From positions 1,178,001 to 1,242,000 of the forward strand of contig JAKJXP020000001.1 of NCBI GenBank assembly GCA_022225965.2: 64,000 nt of DNA, written 5' to 3'. A program made the translations under genes and the position numbers. Below the pieces are notes generated by a model. The model did not search any database, had not been told where the DNA came from, and saw only the letters and a program-made list of their open reading frames with translations. Below are positions 25,542 through 37,928 of this stretch, piece after piece (position 1 is the stretch's first letter; each line of letters starts with the position of its first letter). Source of the DNA: Diatrype stigma. Its lineage: Eukaryota; Ascomycota; Sordariomycetes; Xylariales; Diatrypaceae.

Positions 25542-26908
25542 AGAGCGCTTTGGTTCCCGGGAACATGTTTTTGATGTTTGTATCGTACGTTAAGGAAAAG
25601 AGGCAAGTCGGTTGGGTGGGCTTGAGAGGTCCTCGCTCCCACTGCCGCGTCATTCCGTGGTATGTTGCGAGTCGAATAGGCAGCCACTTAGTCCGTCCGT
25701 CCGTCCGTCAGCCAATCTTTTCTTTCTTTTTATTGTTTTATTATTAGGCGTTTCTCATCATGGACAGATGGGTCGGTGGGTGACTAGGGATTACTTATAG
25801 GAAAGGGAAGGGGGCAAAATGGGCATTCTTGCGTAGTTAGGTGTTTAATCACAGGTAGACAGGGGCTTAGAAATCCTGCTTAGACTTATTTATGTTGGTA
25901 GTTAATTGCATTTTCACATTCGGTAGTAAGAAGACATTGTAAACTTCACTTGCGAATCCAAGTGCCCAAGTCCTCAAGAATGCCAAGACAAAAGGGGTAT
26001 GAGCATAGAGTACGACTGTCTACTTCGCTCTCCCCATAGTCTAGCTATAGATACTACTTAGCAGCCACGCCCCAATCCATGAGGCTATCTTCTTCCAACC
26101 TTCGCACCAGCTCCTCGACCCAGCCCAAGAGCTGCATGCCCATGCCCTCGCTATTGATAACTACCTCGTCCTCACTCCTCCTGGTTATGATTATGACCAT
26201 TATCTCTGAGTGCCCTCAGTACTCAGTAGCGCACTCATCCTCACCTGACCACATTTGCGTATAGGCGAGCATGATGGTAATGTCAGTGTATTAATATGAT
26301 AGCACCATAAGCTTGATTCTCATATAAATGCGCTTGATCCCAGGCTGCTCAAGCCTTTCTTATGAGACCAGCTATGTTCCTTATTAGGTAATAACCTGTA
26401 GCTGCATGTCCCATAAACGTGCTCAACCGAGTCTAATAGCTTATCTCTTATCTACATGAAGGTGGGGTCCTAGAGTCCGCACCATAAAACCTAAATCCGA
26501 GAAATGGGTAAGTACGGGAGAGACTACAGGAGAGACTAGTGATTTTAGCGTGGTGAATCATTAGCCTCAAGAGAGACGACAGGGCAATGGAAGCTGTCGC
26601 ATCTGACAGGGCCGCAGAAAAAAAAGAAGGTTCAGTTAACGTCGCACTTATCGCACCCAAGGAAGTCAATTGACTCGCCATACTTTTATAATCCAATTGG
26701 CATCGCAGCTTTCACAACCGCCCATCTCAACTACCTAAACCGTTGCGACGTGCAAATATCAGCAGCCGGCTTCTATTCCAACGAGGACGAGGAAAGCAGA
26801 TCTGATATACGAAGTACGGATTTTCTCATCCCGCGACACCCGAACGAACTCTTGATTCCCGAGGTCCCTGACAGCCCCAGTTATTACCTGGGAATAATCC
26901 GTGGCACA
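25542..26908. other. intergenic region, about 1.4 kb
   Basis: 3' flank of the Csf1-like gene, with TCCG tetranucleotide units at 25693-25712, and the promoter of the next gene. An open frame continues upstream of the chosen start at 26909 back to about 26750 but has no ATG. I see no other gene. Confidence 0.5.
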
Positions 26909-28300
26909 ATGCGACGACCTGTGTCTGTCTCACGGGCGAGCCCAGTTTGCCAAATCTGCGAGTTAATATTCGCCCGTCGGCTACGTCCTGCCAATGCCAA
27001 GCCTATTGCTGTCGCCATTCCTAGAACACACACTTCGTCGCAACAACATAACGTTCTTGCAGCCGGTGGGTTTCGGGACAGGCGTTTGATGGTAACAGCG
27101 GCAGCCCCGATCAGATTAGCTACAGGCCAGAATACGACGAGGACAATAAGCAGTATTTCAGAGGACGCGAGTGAGTCTCGCTATTCTACGGAACAGGATG
27201 TTGACTCCGCGAGCCAAGAGCTGTCGTCCCTCACCAACATGATAACATATCTAGAGAATAGCAAATTAAAAGTCCTCAACCACCCAAGAATCCCTTCTGA
27301 GGCTGACGTGAGCGCCGCGCTCCAGGCTTGCCGTATTGTGGCCGATTACATCATGGATGAGTCTATCCAGCCTCAGATTACCCATATGATTACAGAGATG
27401 GACTCGACCGCATCGAATCTATTATCCCTGGACAAAACGAGGCCTTCGTCCAATCAGCAGGCGCGAGGTTCCAGCGCCCCGGACCCAGCTACCGAGAGAA
27501 TAGCCGCCCAGTTCCAGGCCTTCGTGAACAAGATTTCTAATACTGCATATGCGATCTTGGCGCACCCTCCCGTCTTTATCACGCCAAGCCTCCTGCAGCA
27601 GTACGTGGAGGTCCAAGCCCGGTTGGGAAAACCAGAGACCCTACCCCGCGCATTCCAGCTGTACGCCTCGAAGCCCATGCCGCGCGAGGCGCCCGGTGGC
27701 GGCGGCAGCGGCGCTGCCGCCATCGAGTATGCGGAGCAGAACCCCCGCAAGCTCGCGAACGCGATCGAGCCAGCTGTGATCGAGAAGGCACTCGGTACGG
27801 CTATCGAGGCGCGGAACCTAGACGCGGCCGTGGGCGTGATCGAGGCCGGCTACGCGGCGGCGGCATTCTTGAGGGCCAAGCTGGTGCGGCACGCGGTGCT
27901 GCCGGCGAGCGCGGCGGCGGCGGCGCCCCTCGCCGCCTGGGCGCTGGCCACCAACCTCGCGGCGCTGCAGGACTCGATGGACCCGGCCGCGGCGACCAAC
28001 GTGGCCTTCGTCGGCATCCTAGCGTACGTCGGCATCACGGGGTCGCTCGGCATCCTGGCCCTGACGACGACCAACGACCAGATGCGCCGCGTCACCTGGG
28101 CCCCCGGCATGCCCCTGAGCCGCCGTTGGCTCCGCGAGGAGGAGCGCGCCGCCCTCGACCGCGTTGCCTGCGCCTGGGGCTTCCAGGAGAAGTGGCGCCA
28201 GGGCGAGGAGGACGGGCGGGAGTGGAACGCCCTGCGCGACTACATCACGTCCAAGGGCATGATACTGGACCGGACCGAGCTCATGCCGGGGATGCAGTGA
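26909..28300 (+). CDS. probable mitochondrial membrane protein, unknown function
   Basis: Not recognised as a named family. It is a single exon of 463 aa starting at the first ATG of a frame open further upstream. The N-terminus (MRRPVSVSRASPVCQICELIFARRLRP) is basic, rich in Arg/Ser/Ala and nearly free of acidic residues, as expected of a mitochondrial presequence. The middle is helical. Two hydrophobic stretches follow: an Ala-rich one around LPASAAAAAPLAAWALATNL, and NVAFVGILAYVGITGSLGIL. The C-terminus has a conserved-looking block, DRVACAWGFQEKWRQGEEDG, then a short helix ending ELMPGMQ. Layout suggests an inner-membrane protein with a matrix or intermembrane tail, but this is inference. 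The half from 27650 onwards is strongly GC-biased, with an Ala-rich composition unlike the first half. Confidence 0.65.
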   Translation: MRRPVSVSRASPVCQICELIFARRLRPANAKPIAVAIPRTHTSSQQHNVLAAGGFRDRRLMVTAAAPIRLATGQNTTRTISSISEDASESRYSTEQDVDSASQELSSLTNMITYLENSKLKVLNHPRIPSEADVSAALQACRIVADYIMDESIQPQITHMITEMDSTASNLLSLDKTRPSSNQQARGSSAPDPATERIAAQFQAFVNKISNTAYAILAHPPVFITPSLLQQYVEVQARLGKPETLPRAFQLYASKPMPREAPGGGGSGAAAIEYAEQNPRKLANAIEPAVIEKALGTAIEARNLDAAVGVIEAGYAAAAFLRAKLVRHAVLPASAAAAAPLAAWALATNLAALQDSMDPAAATNVAFVGILAYVGITGSLGILALTTTNDQMRRVTWAPGMPLSRRWLREEERAALDRVACAWGFQEKWRQGEEDGREWNALRDYITSKGMILDRTELMPGMQ

Positions 28301-30761
28301 TATGGTGGTGGAACGCGATAGAATGGAACAGAATAGGACGGAAAATGACGAGGACGATGATAATGATGATGATTACTTATCAGATGAGATGTCAGTGGTG
28401 GCTCAGGCAAAGCTTTGTTTCGAAACTTCTAGTTTGAAACTTCCTTACTGCTCTTCCCAGATACCCGGGCAGGGATGAGATGCGGGATGCCAAGTGATGC
28501 GAAGCCCGAAGGCGGCTGACCTTCGTGGCTGTGGCTGACCGCTGGCGTGGCCCATATCGCGAAAAGTGAAACAAGCCCACTGAGGGGTTCGTGTTAGGGC
28601 CACGGGAAAACAGCAATCGTCCAACCACCCGCTCACGATCCGCTCACGGTTCACCCCCATCCACCCACGCCAAGGTAGGCCGTGTCAACATGGTCAACAT
28701 GGGGTAAGAGGATCGGCACTCATAGGGCTTGGGTTCGTGTCCCGATAAGCGCTTCGTAACCTAACTACAGGCGGTAGTTCTCCCCTCTCAAAGAATCGGA
28801 AGATGGACCCGGATATGTACGCATGGATGGATGGCTGCTCAATAGGTACTTAGGTTCTTGGACAATCTCTACTAGCTGCCTCGGCGGAATGCTGACTTGC
28901 CCTTTACTCATGGTTGGATTTCGTCATTGATGCCTGAATCCTCGGCATTTGCACGACGGCGCGCCTCTAATCAAGACATTTGGTATGCATCGACGCATCG
29001 ACGCCGTGAAGTTCTGACGCTAAGATGCTCTAGCAGCCCTAGGCACTTGGCCGTTGGGACTAGTCTAGCCGATTCTCTGCTAGTAATGTCAATAGCTTAT
29101 TACCCCTATCAAGGTTTATGAAGCTCTGTATAACTTTGATATAAGTAGCTGATGCTGAAATGCACGGTGAAACACAGCCTTCCTCTTCGATCTCTTTTTA
29201 TCAACATTAGAGCCTTGGTACGTTTCGATACGCATTTACTGCCGGACGGACCATCGGATTCCAACACGAATTATAATTACTTGATTGTTAAGCTGGACCA
29301 GACGCGATCGATTATGAATGAATCTATAAATATCGCCATTACTCATCGTCTCAAGGTTTTCACATGCCGGTGTGAACTTTATCCAGGGGCGAGCGCCCTC
29401 TCCGGCAGGATGGAAACATCTGACACCGGTGATAGGTTCTTTTAGAATAGCAAGTAATATTATGAGAAAAATCCCGTCAGCGACGCGGTGTTACCTAACC
29501 TACGTATGCAAATTTCCAGAGCTTCGGTGCCTCCAGGGAGCCCAGGAACGAGGGCTGCAAGGATAGGCCGCACACTACGTGAGATCTATCGCATGCAGGC
29601 AGATCCTTAACGTCACATTCGTCGGCGGCCCATCCACCAGTTAGGATTGGCCTATTCACCACTGGGTTAAAAATCCAAATTCCTCCCCCCTATCCAGCTT
29701 ATCTGACCTGAACAATACCTTACTTTGCCCACCTCATTTCTTCCCTTTCCGCCAAGAATGATCAACCAGATGTGTTACTGCGCCACCCATCGCCAAGTAC
29801 GTTACGACGCCTAGACAACTAGTTGAGTAGTCTTGTCCTGAGTTAGGTACTTTTTTCTGGTGACGATCGGACAAGAGTCAATCCAATCCCCCTCCCCTCT
29901 CAACAAACAAGGCCGATCGATAACGCGGCTCGCTCGCTCATCGGTGTCCTCTGCCTATGTCATTGCGCAAACTTTACGCCGCCTCGGTATGGACCTAGGT
30001 CGAGTGTAACCGACTCATACCTTACTACCTGCCTAGGTATCAGCCTGCCTGCCTGCCTGCCTTGCCCGTGTGCAATGTATGCCACGCATGAAAGGCAGCA
30101 TGCGGGTGTCCGCCACCAACTCAGCGTCCAATTCCGAGTCAGTCATGGCTATGGTAGCTTAGCTATAGTGGACCGCTGTGTCTAAAGGTGCCCGCAGATG
30201 CTCGTCTGCATTAGCATTGCACGATGCGTGATGCATCATGGATTGTGGATTGCGGATTGTGGATTGTCATGTAAGACTGGCTGGGCAGCCTACCGGGTCG
30301 CTCTATTTCTGCTTGCTCGCTTCTCATGAACATGTTGTGATGTTCGATCGATGTACGACGGGCTCTGGCTTATCAGATGCTACCTAATTACTCCTCCCCC
30401 TTTCCTCCTCCTCCTCCTCCCTCCTTCCCAGTGGGGACTATTCTTCCCTCCCGATCCCGACGGTTACCTTACCGACTACTTATTACCTACCTCCCCGTCT
30501 GCCCGCTTAACCCCGAGGCTTGAGCGCATACTCGGAGCAATCTTTGGTGTTTTTATATCCCGTGCGCTGTCCACCACATTGGGACTGGAATTCGTTCTTG
30601 CATAGACAGCCAAGTGATCCCACTTCATCAACTTGGTTGACCGCCTCGTTCTTCCACTGGGTCCCCCCAAACTAGCACCGTCGACACACACCAGCGTAGA
30701 GCGATCCCCGGAATAACAAAATAGAGTAAAACAAAACAAATCGAAACAACAAAACAGCAAA
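28301..30761. other. intergenic region, about 2.5 kb
   Basis: No supported gene. It has a GCCT tetranucleotide run near 30043-30064, a near-repeated GGATTGTGGATTG stretch at 30239-30268, and CTCCTC runs at 30400-30424 in the promoter of the next gene. A lone B-box-like GGGTTCGTGTCCC near 28731 has no A box. Confidence 0.55.
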
Positions 30762-32124
30762 ATGGCACAAAGATTCGATGTCGACCCAGAGTTATGCTCT
30801 CACTACGCGGCATTCATGTCACGTCTGGACAGGAAACATTTCGATGCTACGTATTGGACGCTGTTCTTATTCGTCATATTCTCTCTGTTCATATCGTCGT
30901 GGATATATCAACGGTATGTTCAACTAATTCCACTTTCGACATGGTAACACGCCATGTATAATGACAGCCTTGTTCCTCCCCATACCCACCTACCTACCTC
31001 CCCCTCTAAAACGCAACAATATCATGATCCCTAACCATACACACCTAACTATCGTTCATGGGGGATCTATTTACTAATGTCTATATGAAAATCCAGAACT
31101 ATGATGTTCAAAGACAAGCCCGGCGCAGACGCGGCCGCCTACCGGAGGAAACTCAAGACGTCCCTGGTAGTCTGCACCGCCATCTTTCTCATCACCGCCG
31201 TCTTCTGCGTCATGGAGGTCTACGCTCTACTTGCCCTACAGTTCTGCGACGGCGAGAACCTCATGTCGCTCTTCTGGGCAACGTGGACCATGCTGCAGCT
31301 CGGGTCCGAGATGGCCATCCTGGGCATCGTCCTGGCGCTGTGGCATAGCATTGTGGAGATCAGACATCCGTGAGTGTTACCTCCCCCCTCGCTCCCCTCT
31401 ATGTTCTTCTTCTTTGGACGTTTTATTTTCTGGGTCCTATTCCACAACTAGATTCTTCAGCCCCAAGGTTCATAACTGTGATGATCTCGAAGCTAACAAA
31501 TGATCTTGTTGTTTAGCATGTGGGCGCTTGCTCTAGGAACTCCCGTTCTCGTCGTGGCGGGCTTCGGGCACGTCATGCAACACTTCTGCGAGCTGTGCTG
31601 GAAGCGGGCTAAGCACCGCCGTAGAAACTCCATAGCCAACCGTCGTTACCAACAGCAGTCGGGGAATAGCAGCAAGGCTCAGTCGATCGACTGCGAGAAA
31701 GGAGAGAACCCCGGGTCTTCTGCTGTCTCTTCATCGGCGTAAGTTATTTTGGCTCCCTCCACCCAAAGCCGATCCCTTGCTAATACCCTTGAACAGCACT
31801 AGCGTCAAGCCTGGGCATGAGCAGATCGAAGACGGGCGGCGGATGTCATCGGCGGCGACGACGATGATGACTAGTCCGATGACTCCGATGAACACCCTCG
31901 ATTCCAGTGGTTTCTATTACCTCTCGATTGACGTTGGAGGCGACGACGCGCGCGTCCGGGCGTGGCCGGCTTTCATGGGGATGTCGACAGACGGCAAGGC
32001 GGTCCTCCAGCTCACCCGGACGGCGCGGGAGGACGTCGAGAACAACGTTGAATCATATTCACAACCACCACCACCGCCTAGAAAACCTTCGATTACGTTC
32101 AGTCCTCGGCCGGGAGGGTCATGA
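30762..32124 (+). CDS. four-helix orphan membrane protein
   Basis: Family not recognised. Four exons: 30762-30913, 31097-31369, 31517-31738 and 31797-32124, giving 324 aa; every junction is phase 2. Donors are GTATGT, GTGAGT and GTAAGT. Predicted helices by inspection: YWTLFLFVIFSLFISSWIY (about 31-49), SLVVCTAIFLITAVFCVMEVY (about 70-95), WTMLQLGSEMAILGIVLALW (about 115-138) and ALALGTPVLVVAGFGHVM after the third junction. A basic stretch (WKRAKHRRRN) follows the last helix, suggesting a cytosolic C-terminal tail. The tail is Ser/Thr/Pro-rich with a proline run (PPPPPR) near the end. There is no signal peptide; the first helix probably serves as anchor. It is the last gene before a 10-kb gene-poor island. 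Confidence 0.75.
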
Positions 32125-32699
32125 TACTGATGATTTTGTCAATCCAACTTTTCTTTGGATTTGTAATTTTATGTGGCCATGATTGGACTTCCTTTTTCTT
32201 TTCTAAGCAAACGATATAACGATACAGAGAAGGCACCTATAAAGGATAGAACGAGAGACGATACAAGAGGGAATTTCTTTGGTGGTCGTCCGAGGAACTG
32301 GGGCGTTTTAATTGGGGGAATATAACGGGCTGTATTAGCCTGGAGACTGATACCAAGGAGACTGGCATGTATACTGCACAATTAGAGGACTAGATGAACA
32401 ACAATACCCGGAAATTCCATCATAACTATCCCATCACATACACAGATCAAAGGTTATTTGTGCAGAGTGTCATACGGGGGCATTCCGGACCAACAACAAC
32501 TGCAGTTATCACCAACTGCAGGATGTATTGGAATGCATTTCATTCCTTGCTACAGGAAGTATTGGAATACATTCCTGCCTAATATAGCCATTAAGGTTAT
32601 AACAGCGGAAGCCGCAAAAGCTGGAAACAAAGGATACGTATTAATACGTACTTGCAAATTGCTGTATATAAATATTCCGTCGAATTCCCTTCGACGTTT
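32125..32699. other. intergenic transition into AT-rich DNA
   Basis: 3' flank of the four-helix protein gene, becoming steadily richer in A/T. There is no gene. A near-duplicated TGTATTGGAATGCATT / AGTATTGGAATACATT motif lies at 32523-32573. Confidence 0.4.
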
Positions 32700-33063
32700 C
32701 CTAAATCTTAGCTTTTCAATACGCTCCTTAAGACCATATAAAATTATAAGCTAATTTGTTTTATACGTTCCAAATTTTATAAGCCCTTATTATAATATAA
32801 TTTTGTATTTTCTTTAGGATATATATATTTATATTTTTATTAATATAAACCATTATATCTTAAGTCCTAAATGCTACGTTTTTAATAAAACTTAATACTT
32901 TATTTTTTATCGAAAATATAATTATCCTTATAATAACCTCTTAATTTAAAGACCTTATCGCTAGCCAATTAAAAAATAAGGCGAACATTCTTATTGTTAA
33001 GAATTAAAAAACTTAATTATTCGTAATTGCTAAAAAAAAAAACCCTTTTATTTAATTATCCAA
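32700..33063. repeat. AT-rich RIP-like tract
   Basis: This stretch is overwhelmingly A and T with many TA dinucleotides, stops in all frames and no usable ORF. It resembles DNA decayed by repeat-induced point mutation. It ends where the long-TIR element begins, so the element seems to sit at its edge. What it was before decay cannot be read. Confidence 0.6.
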
Positions 33064-33930
33064 ATACCCGTTGGTTCATGCGGAAAATGGACACCCTAAG
33101 CAGAGCTTAGTTGGTCATTAGTGCTGTAACCTCCCTAGTACTGTAACCAAACTACCTTTTTTTACGTTTTTATATATAACTTTATAGGTTTAAAAGGTAA
33201 TTTATTCGTTTAAACGGTATGAGGATATTTAAATAAAAGACTAAAACCGGACGTATTTATATTTTTTATATATGTTATGTAATATATTAAAACCTAAAGA
33301 TATACGTTTAAGGTTTTTAGTTTTTTAAAAGAAATCCTAAACACTTTTTAGTTTTAGCGCGAATAAAAATGATAAAAATTCAAACTCTTCGAAATTCGAT
33401 TCTTTATAAAATAAAGATACTTATAACATTTTTTAAAAAATAAAAACCTTTAAAACTGTAGGTTTTATTTAAGAATTTCATTATATAAGCCTGAAAATCG
33501 AAAAATGCAGCATATACTAGCTAATTTTTATATAATGCATATATTTATATAATACCGTATAACTTTTAATATATAAGCCGGAAAAATTCCGTATTTGTTT
33601 TATTCGCTTTATTACGTAAATACGTATATTATTCCGGTTTTGGTTTATTTTTATCATTTTTATTATACGCTAAAACTATTATTATATAATATATAAATTA
33701 TAAACCCTTACGTATTTACAGAAAAGATTGCATGCATTATTACGATATATATATGGTTCGAATCGTAAAATCCGAATTATCTTCCGACAGCAAATTGCAT
33801 CTTTAAGGGATTTTTTGTTATTTAATTATAACAGTTTAAAGGCTTGGTTACAGTACTAGGGAGGTTACAGCACTAATGACCAACTAAGCTCTGCTTAGGG
33901 TGTCCATTTTCCGCATGGACCAACGGGTAT
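33064..33930. mobile_element. MITE with 87-bp terminal inverted repeats and AT-rich core
   Basis: The ends 33064-33150 and 33844-33930 are inverted copies of 87 bp with a single mismatch (TTCATG against TCCATG). They begin ATACCCGTTGG. If TA at 33065 and 33928 is the target duplication, the element proper is CCCGTTGG...CCAACGGG, which would suit a Tc1/mariner-type donor. The roughly 690-bp core has no ORF and is almost entirely A/T, whereas the TIRs have ordinary composition. It is too short to encode a transposase, so it would be non-autonomous. Confidence 0.8.
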
Positions 33931-34412
33931 GTAGGAAAGCCATTTCGCGCATATAATAATGGTGGTGACATCATGTCCCTCCTGTCCATCAAGGTTCTTC
34001 AAGTTCATCCCAAAATGTAGATTGGACGCCTACGTACATTGACAGGTGGTGACTGGAGGGTTGACTGGCAGACTGGCAGACCGGGCACCTGGCTGCAGCC
34101 TGCCAGCCCTGGGTGCGCAGGTGCGCCTCAGAAGATGTTTCATAAATGTCAAGAATCTTCATTGGTTAGGTAGTATTCCAAGCCAAGGGTAGTTTGCATC
34201 CACTTGGGGGACTAGCGCCCATGCTTGGGTACGCAGCTATGATACGTACATACACGTATGTACATACGTAGTTATAAAATAACACCCGACACTCGTGGCC
34301 ATTCAATCATCAGTACTCAGCTGCAGATTAGTAGAATCAATCCCATCAAAAGTCCGCCCAGTAACAGTTATGAAGAGCAGTATATACATAACTAAGAATT
34401 CATGATAGTACC
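33931..34412. other. spacer between two MITEs
   Basis: Ordinary-composition DNA without a gene. It carries CTGGCAGACTGGCAGAC duplication at 34061-34080 and a palindromic CGTATGTACATACG near 34254. The left target duplication of the hAT element (ATAGTACC) is at 34405-34412. Confidence 0.5.
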
Positions 34413-34968
34413 CAGGGTGTCACGCAACGCAATCCACTGCAACCAGGACCCCTGATGGATGGATTGCAGTAACTGCAACCAGCCCCTTGGATTTGGTGGA
34501 TTGCCGTTACGCAATTGCAACCAATTTGCAGTGGCGTTGTATAGTTGCAGTATTTAAATCGGGTTAAAGTAAAGGCATATATAAAGGTCGTAAGACAAAT
34601 TTTTGGCGTTTATCTGGCGTATTCGAAGCATATTAAGTATAATTTATAGCCCTGCCTAATAAAAGGTTTCTTTTTACCCTCCTTATTACCGGCCCATCCG
34701 ACCTATACCTGCCCCCTTAACCCTCCGTAGCCTTCACTTTGACCCCTATTAGCCCTTATAGCCCCTATAATCCTTGATGTAGCGGTATATACTAGCCACA
34801 AACACAAGCCACTGTAACGTGCAACCAGTTGCGCAACTAGGGGAAGGTATCGTGGGTTGCGTTACAGGTTGCGCAATTCAGAAAAATCCCGAATGGATGG
34901 GTTACAGAAGCTGGTGGCAACCAATTGGTGGCAATCATGTTGCACAGGTTGCGTTGCGTAACACCCTG
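34413..34968. mobile_element. non-autonomous hAT element (MITE) with 8-bp TSD
   Basis: 556 bp, flanked on both sides by ATAGTACC (34405-34412 and 34969-34976), a perfect 8-bp target duplication. The termini are about 20-bp inverted repeats starting CAGGGTGT, with one mismatch (CAGGGTGTCACGCAACGCAA against CAGGGTGTTACGCAACGCAA when read inward). Eight-bp duplications and CAGGG-type ends are hallmarks of the hAT superfamily. Many subterminal TGCAAC/GTTGCA motifs follow both ends, as in hAT transposase-binding regions. The middle is AT-rich and has no coding capacity. Confidence 0.88.
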
Positions 34969-36600
34969 ATAGTACCTGATACTAATCGTTCAAATTCGTA
35001 CGTAGAAGCTGTAGACATAAGTGTTATATTTGACAATGACTCAGACAGCTGTGGAAATGTAGCCTAAGCAAATAGACTCTCGACTAATAAGAAAGCCTCT
35101 GGTGCCACTAGCAGTTCAGCTGATAAGCACTGAAGCAGTGTAGCATATTCATATACATGCCAAGTGATATGAACGCCAGTTGTATTTGTATCTCTCTCGA
35201 GGTATGAGGGTACTGGTAGTAATCAGTAGAAACAAACATACCATACGGTTCGACCTACTACATCCATCAATTCACAGCTTGAAGACCATTGTATTTTGGA
35301 AACATGAACGGACACAGAATTAGAAAGTTTAAAGTCACAGGTTATATACACTATGATAACTGTAGGGCTTTGTGTTCATTCAGCCCAAGTGTCAGGGAAT
35401 GGGTGTCAGGGGAGGTGTCAACACAGAGTGATAAGCAGAAGAATAACTCCTACCCCTTCTTCGGAAACCAAAGGGGGATGAAGCCCTCTCTATATAGCCA
35501 ATCAGCCAGGTCCCAAACTCATGGTACAAGACATACCCATTAATGAACAATGGTGCCATCTAAGACGCTCAGAGGACGAAGCCCCCTTTGTATAGACCCG
35601 AGTCTAGAGAGCCACTACCATATAGTCCCAGAGAGTCGGGGTGAGCTACAATTGATATTCTATAATTGCCTATAAGTATACTACCTGCAAATTATGTCCT
35701 CGTGCTAGACAACTGGCAAATCCGGTAGTGCGGTAGCGAGGCAGATGGGCAATTCAGTAACGTACCACAGTAGGACTAGAAAGGCCCATGTTTAGGGCTG
35801 GGGATGTTAGAAGGAAATAGAGGGTATAGGTTATAGGTAACTGGGACTTTGAGATGGAGCCACATTCATTAGTATCGTCGTCGTCCCGTACCTTTTAAAG
35901 CTTATGAACTGACAACACGTTGGATGGGATGTAGGTATTCGCTAACTTGGTGTCATTGATACGATGTGCCTAGCACCCTTGACGGGTCGTAACCTACTCT
36001 GCTGTACAGTTCGCAAGACCTCGACTCCTGATGCGTAGTCCAGCTTTAGATACCCCTTGGAAAAATTCCTTCTTGTATGGTATAGCATTTTGATACTTCC
36101 TGGTCCCCCTTAAAGTAACGAAGACACAACTTTGCCTTGTATGGTATGAGCCCTTAGGTAATGACACATAGGGCACTAGTGTCTGCCTAGAAATCAACGA
36201 CATAGAAATGGTCGCCGGATATGTCCATAAGCTAGCATAATACAATGAGACATTCAACAACGTGGGTAATACCCATAGTTAATGGCTCCATCCTCTTTGC
36301 TTTCTCGAAGAGCTCTATTCCCAAGTCTCATGGACACCATTGACATCGGTAGGCTATTTGAACGAGCTACCACGCGAGCGCTGACAATAGTTATTAGATG
36401 GTCATGTGCTAATAGGATTAAATGAAGGTGAAGCTCTTTATTCCGAACTGCACTTCAAGCTAAGTCCGTCTTTATTCTCCCCTTTTCAACAATAGATGTA
36501 TATATATATATATATGCTATGAACCTATTTAGCCTCGGGTATTTAACGAAGAGGGGGCTCACTCCCCTTCCACACCGATAAAGCTTCGTGTAATGGTCCC

Positions 36601-36852
36601 GTGACTGTGGGCAAGAGAATATCACCTAATACATCTGTTAATATACCAAGGGTAGCCAACGGGGACATACGGCATATTAAAGAGGCAATGCATATAATAG
36701 CGAGCTTACGAAGGCGCCTTTACGTAGAGATTAAGCCGCCTTCGGTTCTTAATATGTGGATCAAGCACGCAACTAGCCCGGGCGCTTCAGGCAGTATGCA
36801 AGACTATATAAGCCATCATGTAGCAGGTATATTATCCAAGGAGGAGACGTAA
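36601..36852 (+). pseudogene. unidentified coding-like fragment
   Basis: An open frame of 83 codons (first in-frame codon GTG) with protein-like composition, including IIASLRRRLYVEIKPPSVLN and ending ILSKEET. It has no start context, splice partner or recognised family. It could be a remnant of a mobile-element or accessory gene, or chance. Confidence 0.25.
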
Positions 36853-37928
36853 GTTAGGTTGGGGCTTCTCCTCTCCGCCAGCGATATAAGACCCTAGTAA
36901 CGGGCGAGATAGCCGTTCGTGGCGCCACCCTGTTCCTCAGGGTGCAGCGGCGTGGCTAGCAAGGAACGCAGCTTTAGCCGGATTACATTGCCAGGCTAGG
37001 CTGCCTGTCAGAACGCATCGCGTGCATGCTGTAGCTTCGCTCCCATCTCGCCACTCGCTTAGTCGAGGGTTTCCTGCGTGGGGTGAGGAGCTTCACGGGA
37101 ATGCAAAGCAACGGCAGAGTATGGTAACGCTCCACTATCAACAAGGAGAAGCAGTAGTCAGAAGCCGGAACACGTGGGGGCTCAGCATGCCGTCATCCGA
37201 GTTACTTTGATGCTGGCCGCGAGGATGACGGATATCGCTTGGTGGCAAACACTATGTGTTAGTCCCCCACTTGACTTCCCGTGAGACCAACGACCATGAA
37301 TGCCTGCAGGCTGGGCTGAACTACCATGATGATCAGATGTTTACAATGTCGGTATTGGTTATGTCTTACAGTCCGGATTATCCCCATAACCAAGGGAACG
37401 GCATAAGTACCCATGATCAATAGCAAGCACTCTAACGAGACGGTTGGTAGTTGACGAGGGCCCGGGAATACCAAGCCAATCAAAGTTCAACGGTGCGGGT
37501 CTGGCATGCATATTTATATCGGTTTAGCGCCGCAGGGTAGATGGTAGACGTGATATAGGTATGAGCACAGCGTTAAAGAGGATTGCTTATTGCATGATGT
37601 ACTCAGACGAGGGTCTATAGAGTTGATATTCAGAAGGAAGTGAAGTATGACATGTGCTCGGACACATATACCGCCAATTGTGCAGGTGTGACTTGTATTA
37701 TGGTGACCAGATATAATCAAGTGCTTAAATCCGAAGCATCGACATCATTAGCCTATGATTACATGACCTAATGTGGGTTGACATTATATATGAAGAGCAC
37801 TATAACGAAAAGGGTGAATAGACATCTTGTTCTTCATATATTGGCTTGGGGAGCTTATGTCAAAACGCGGCTGTGAATAGCGAGACAAGTCTCACGCCCT
37901 ATTGCGGTCTCACCATACAAGCTGCAGC

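Noticed and set aside
28725..28745. B-box-like sequence suggesting a tRNA
   Set aside because: There is no A box or pairing acceptor stem at the expected distance.
34819..35067. 82-codon plus-strand frame
   Set aside because: It runs across the right end and target duplication of the hAT MITE, so it is a chance frame.
35391..35560. TGTCAGGG start resembling the 5' end of an LTR
   Set aside because: No matching CA end, target duplication or second copy could be found in the window.
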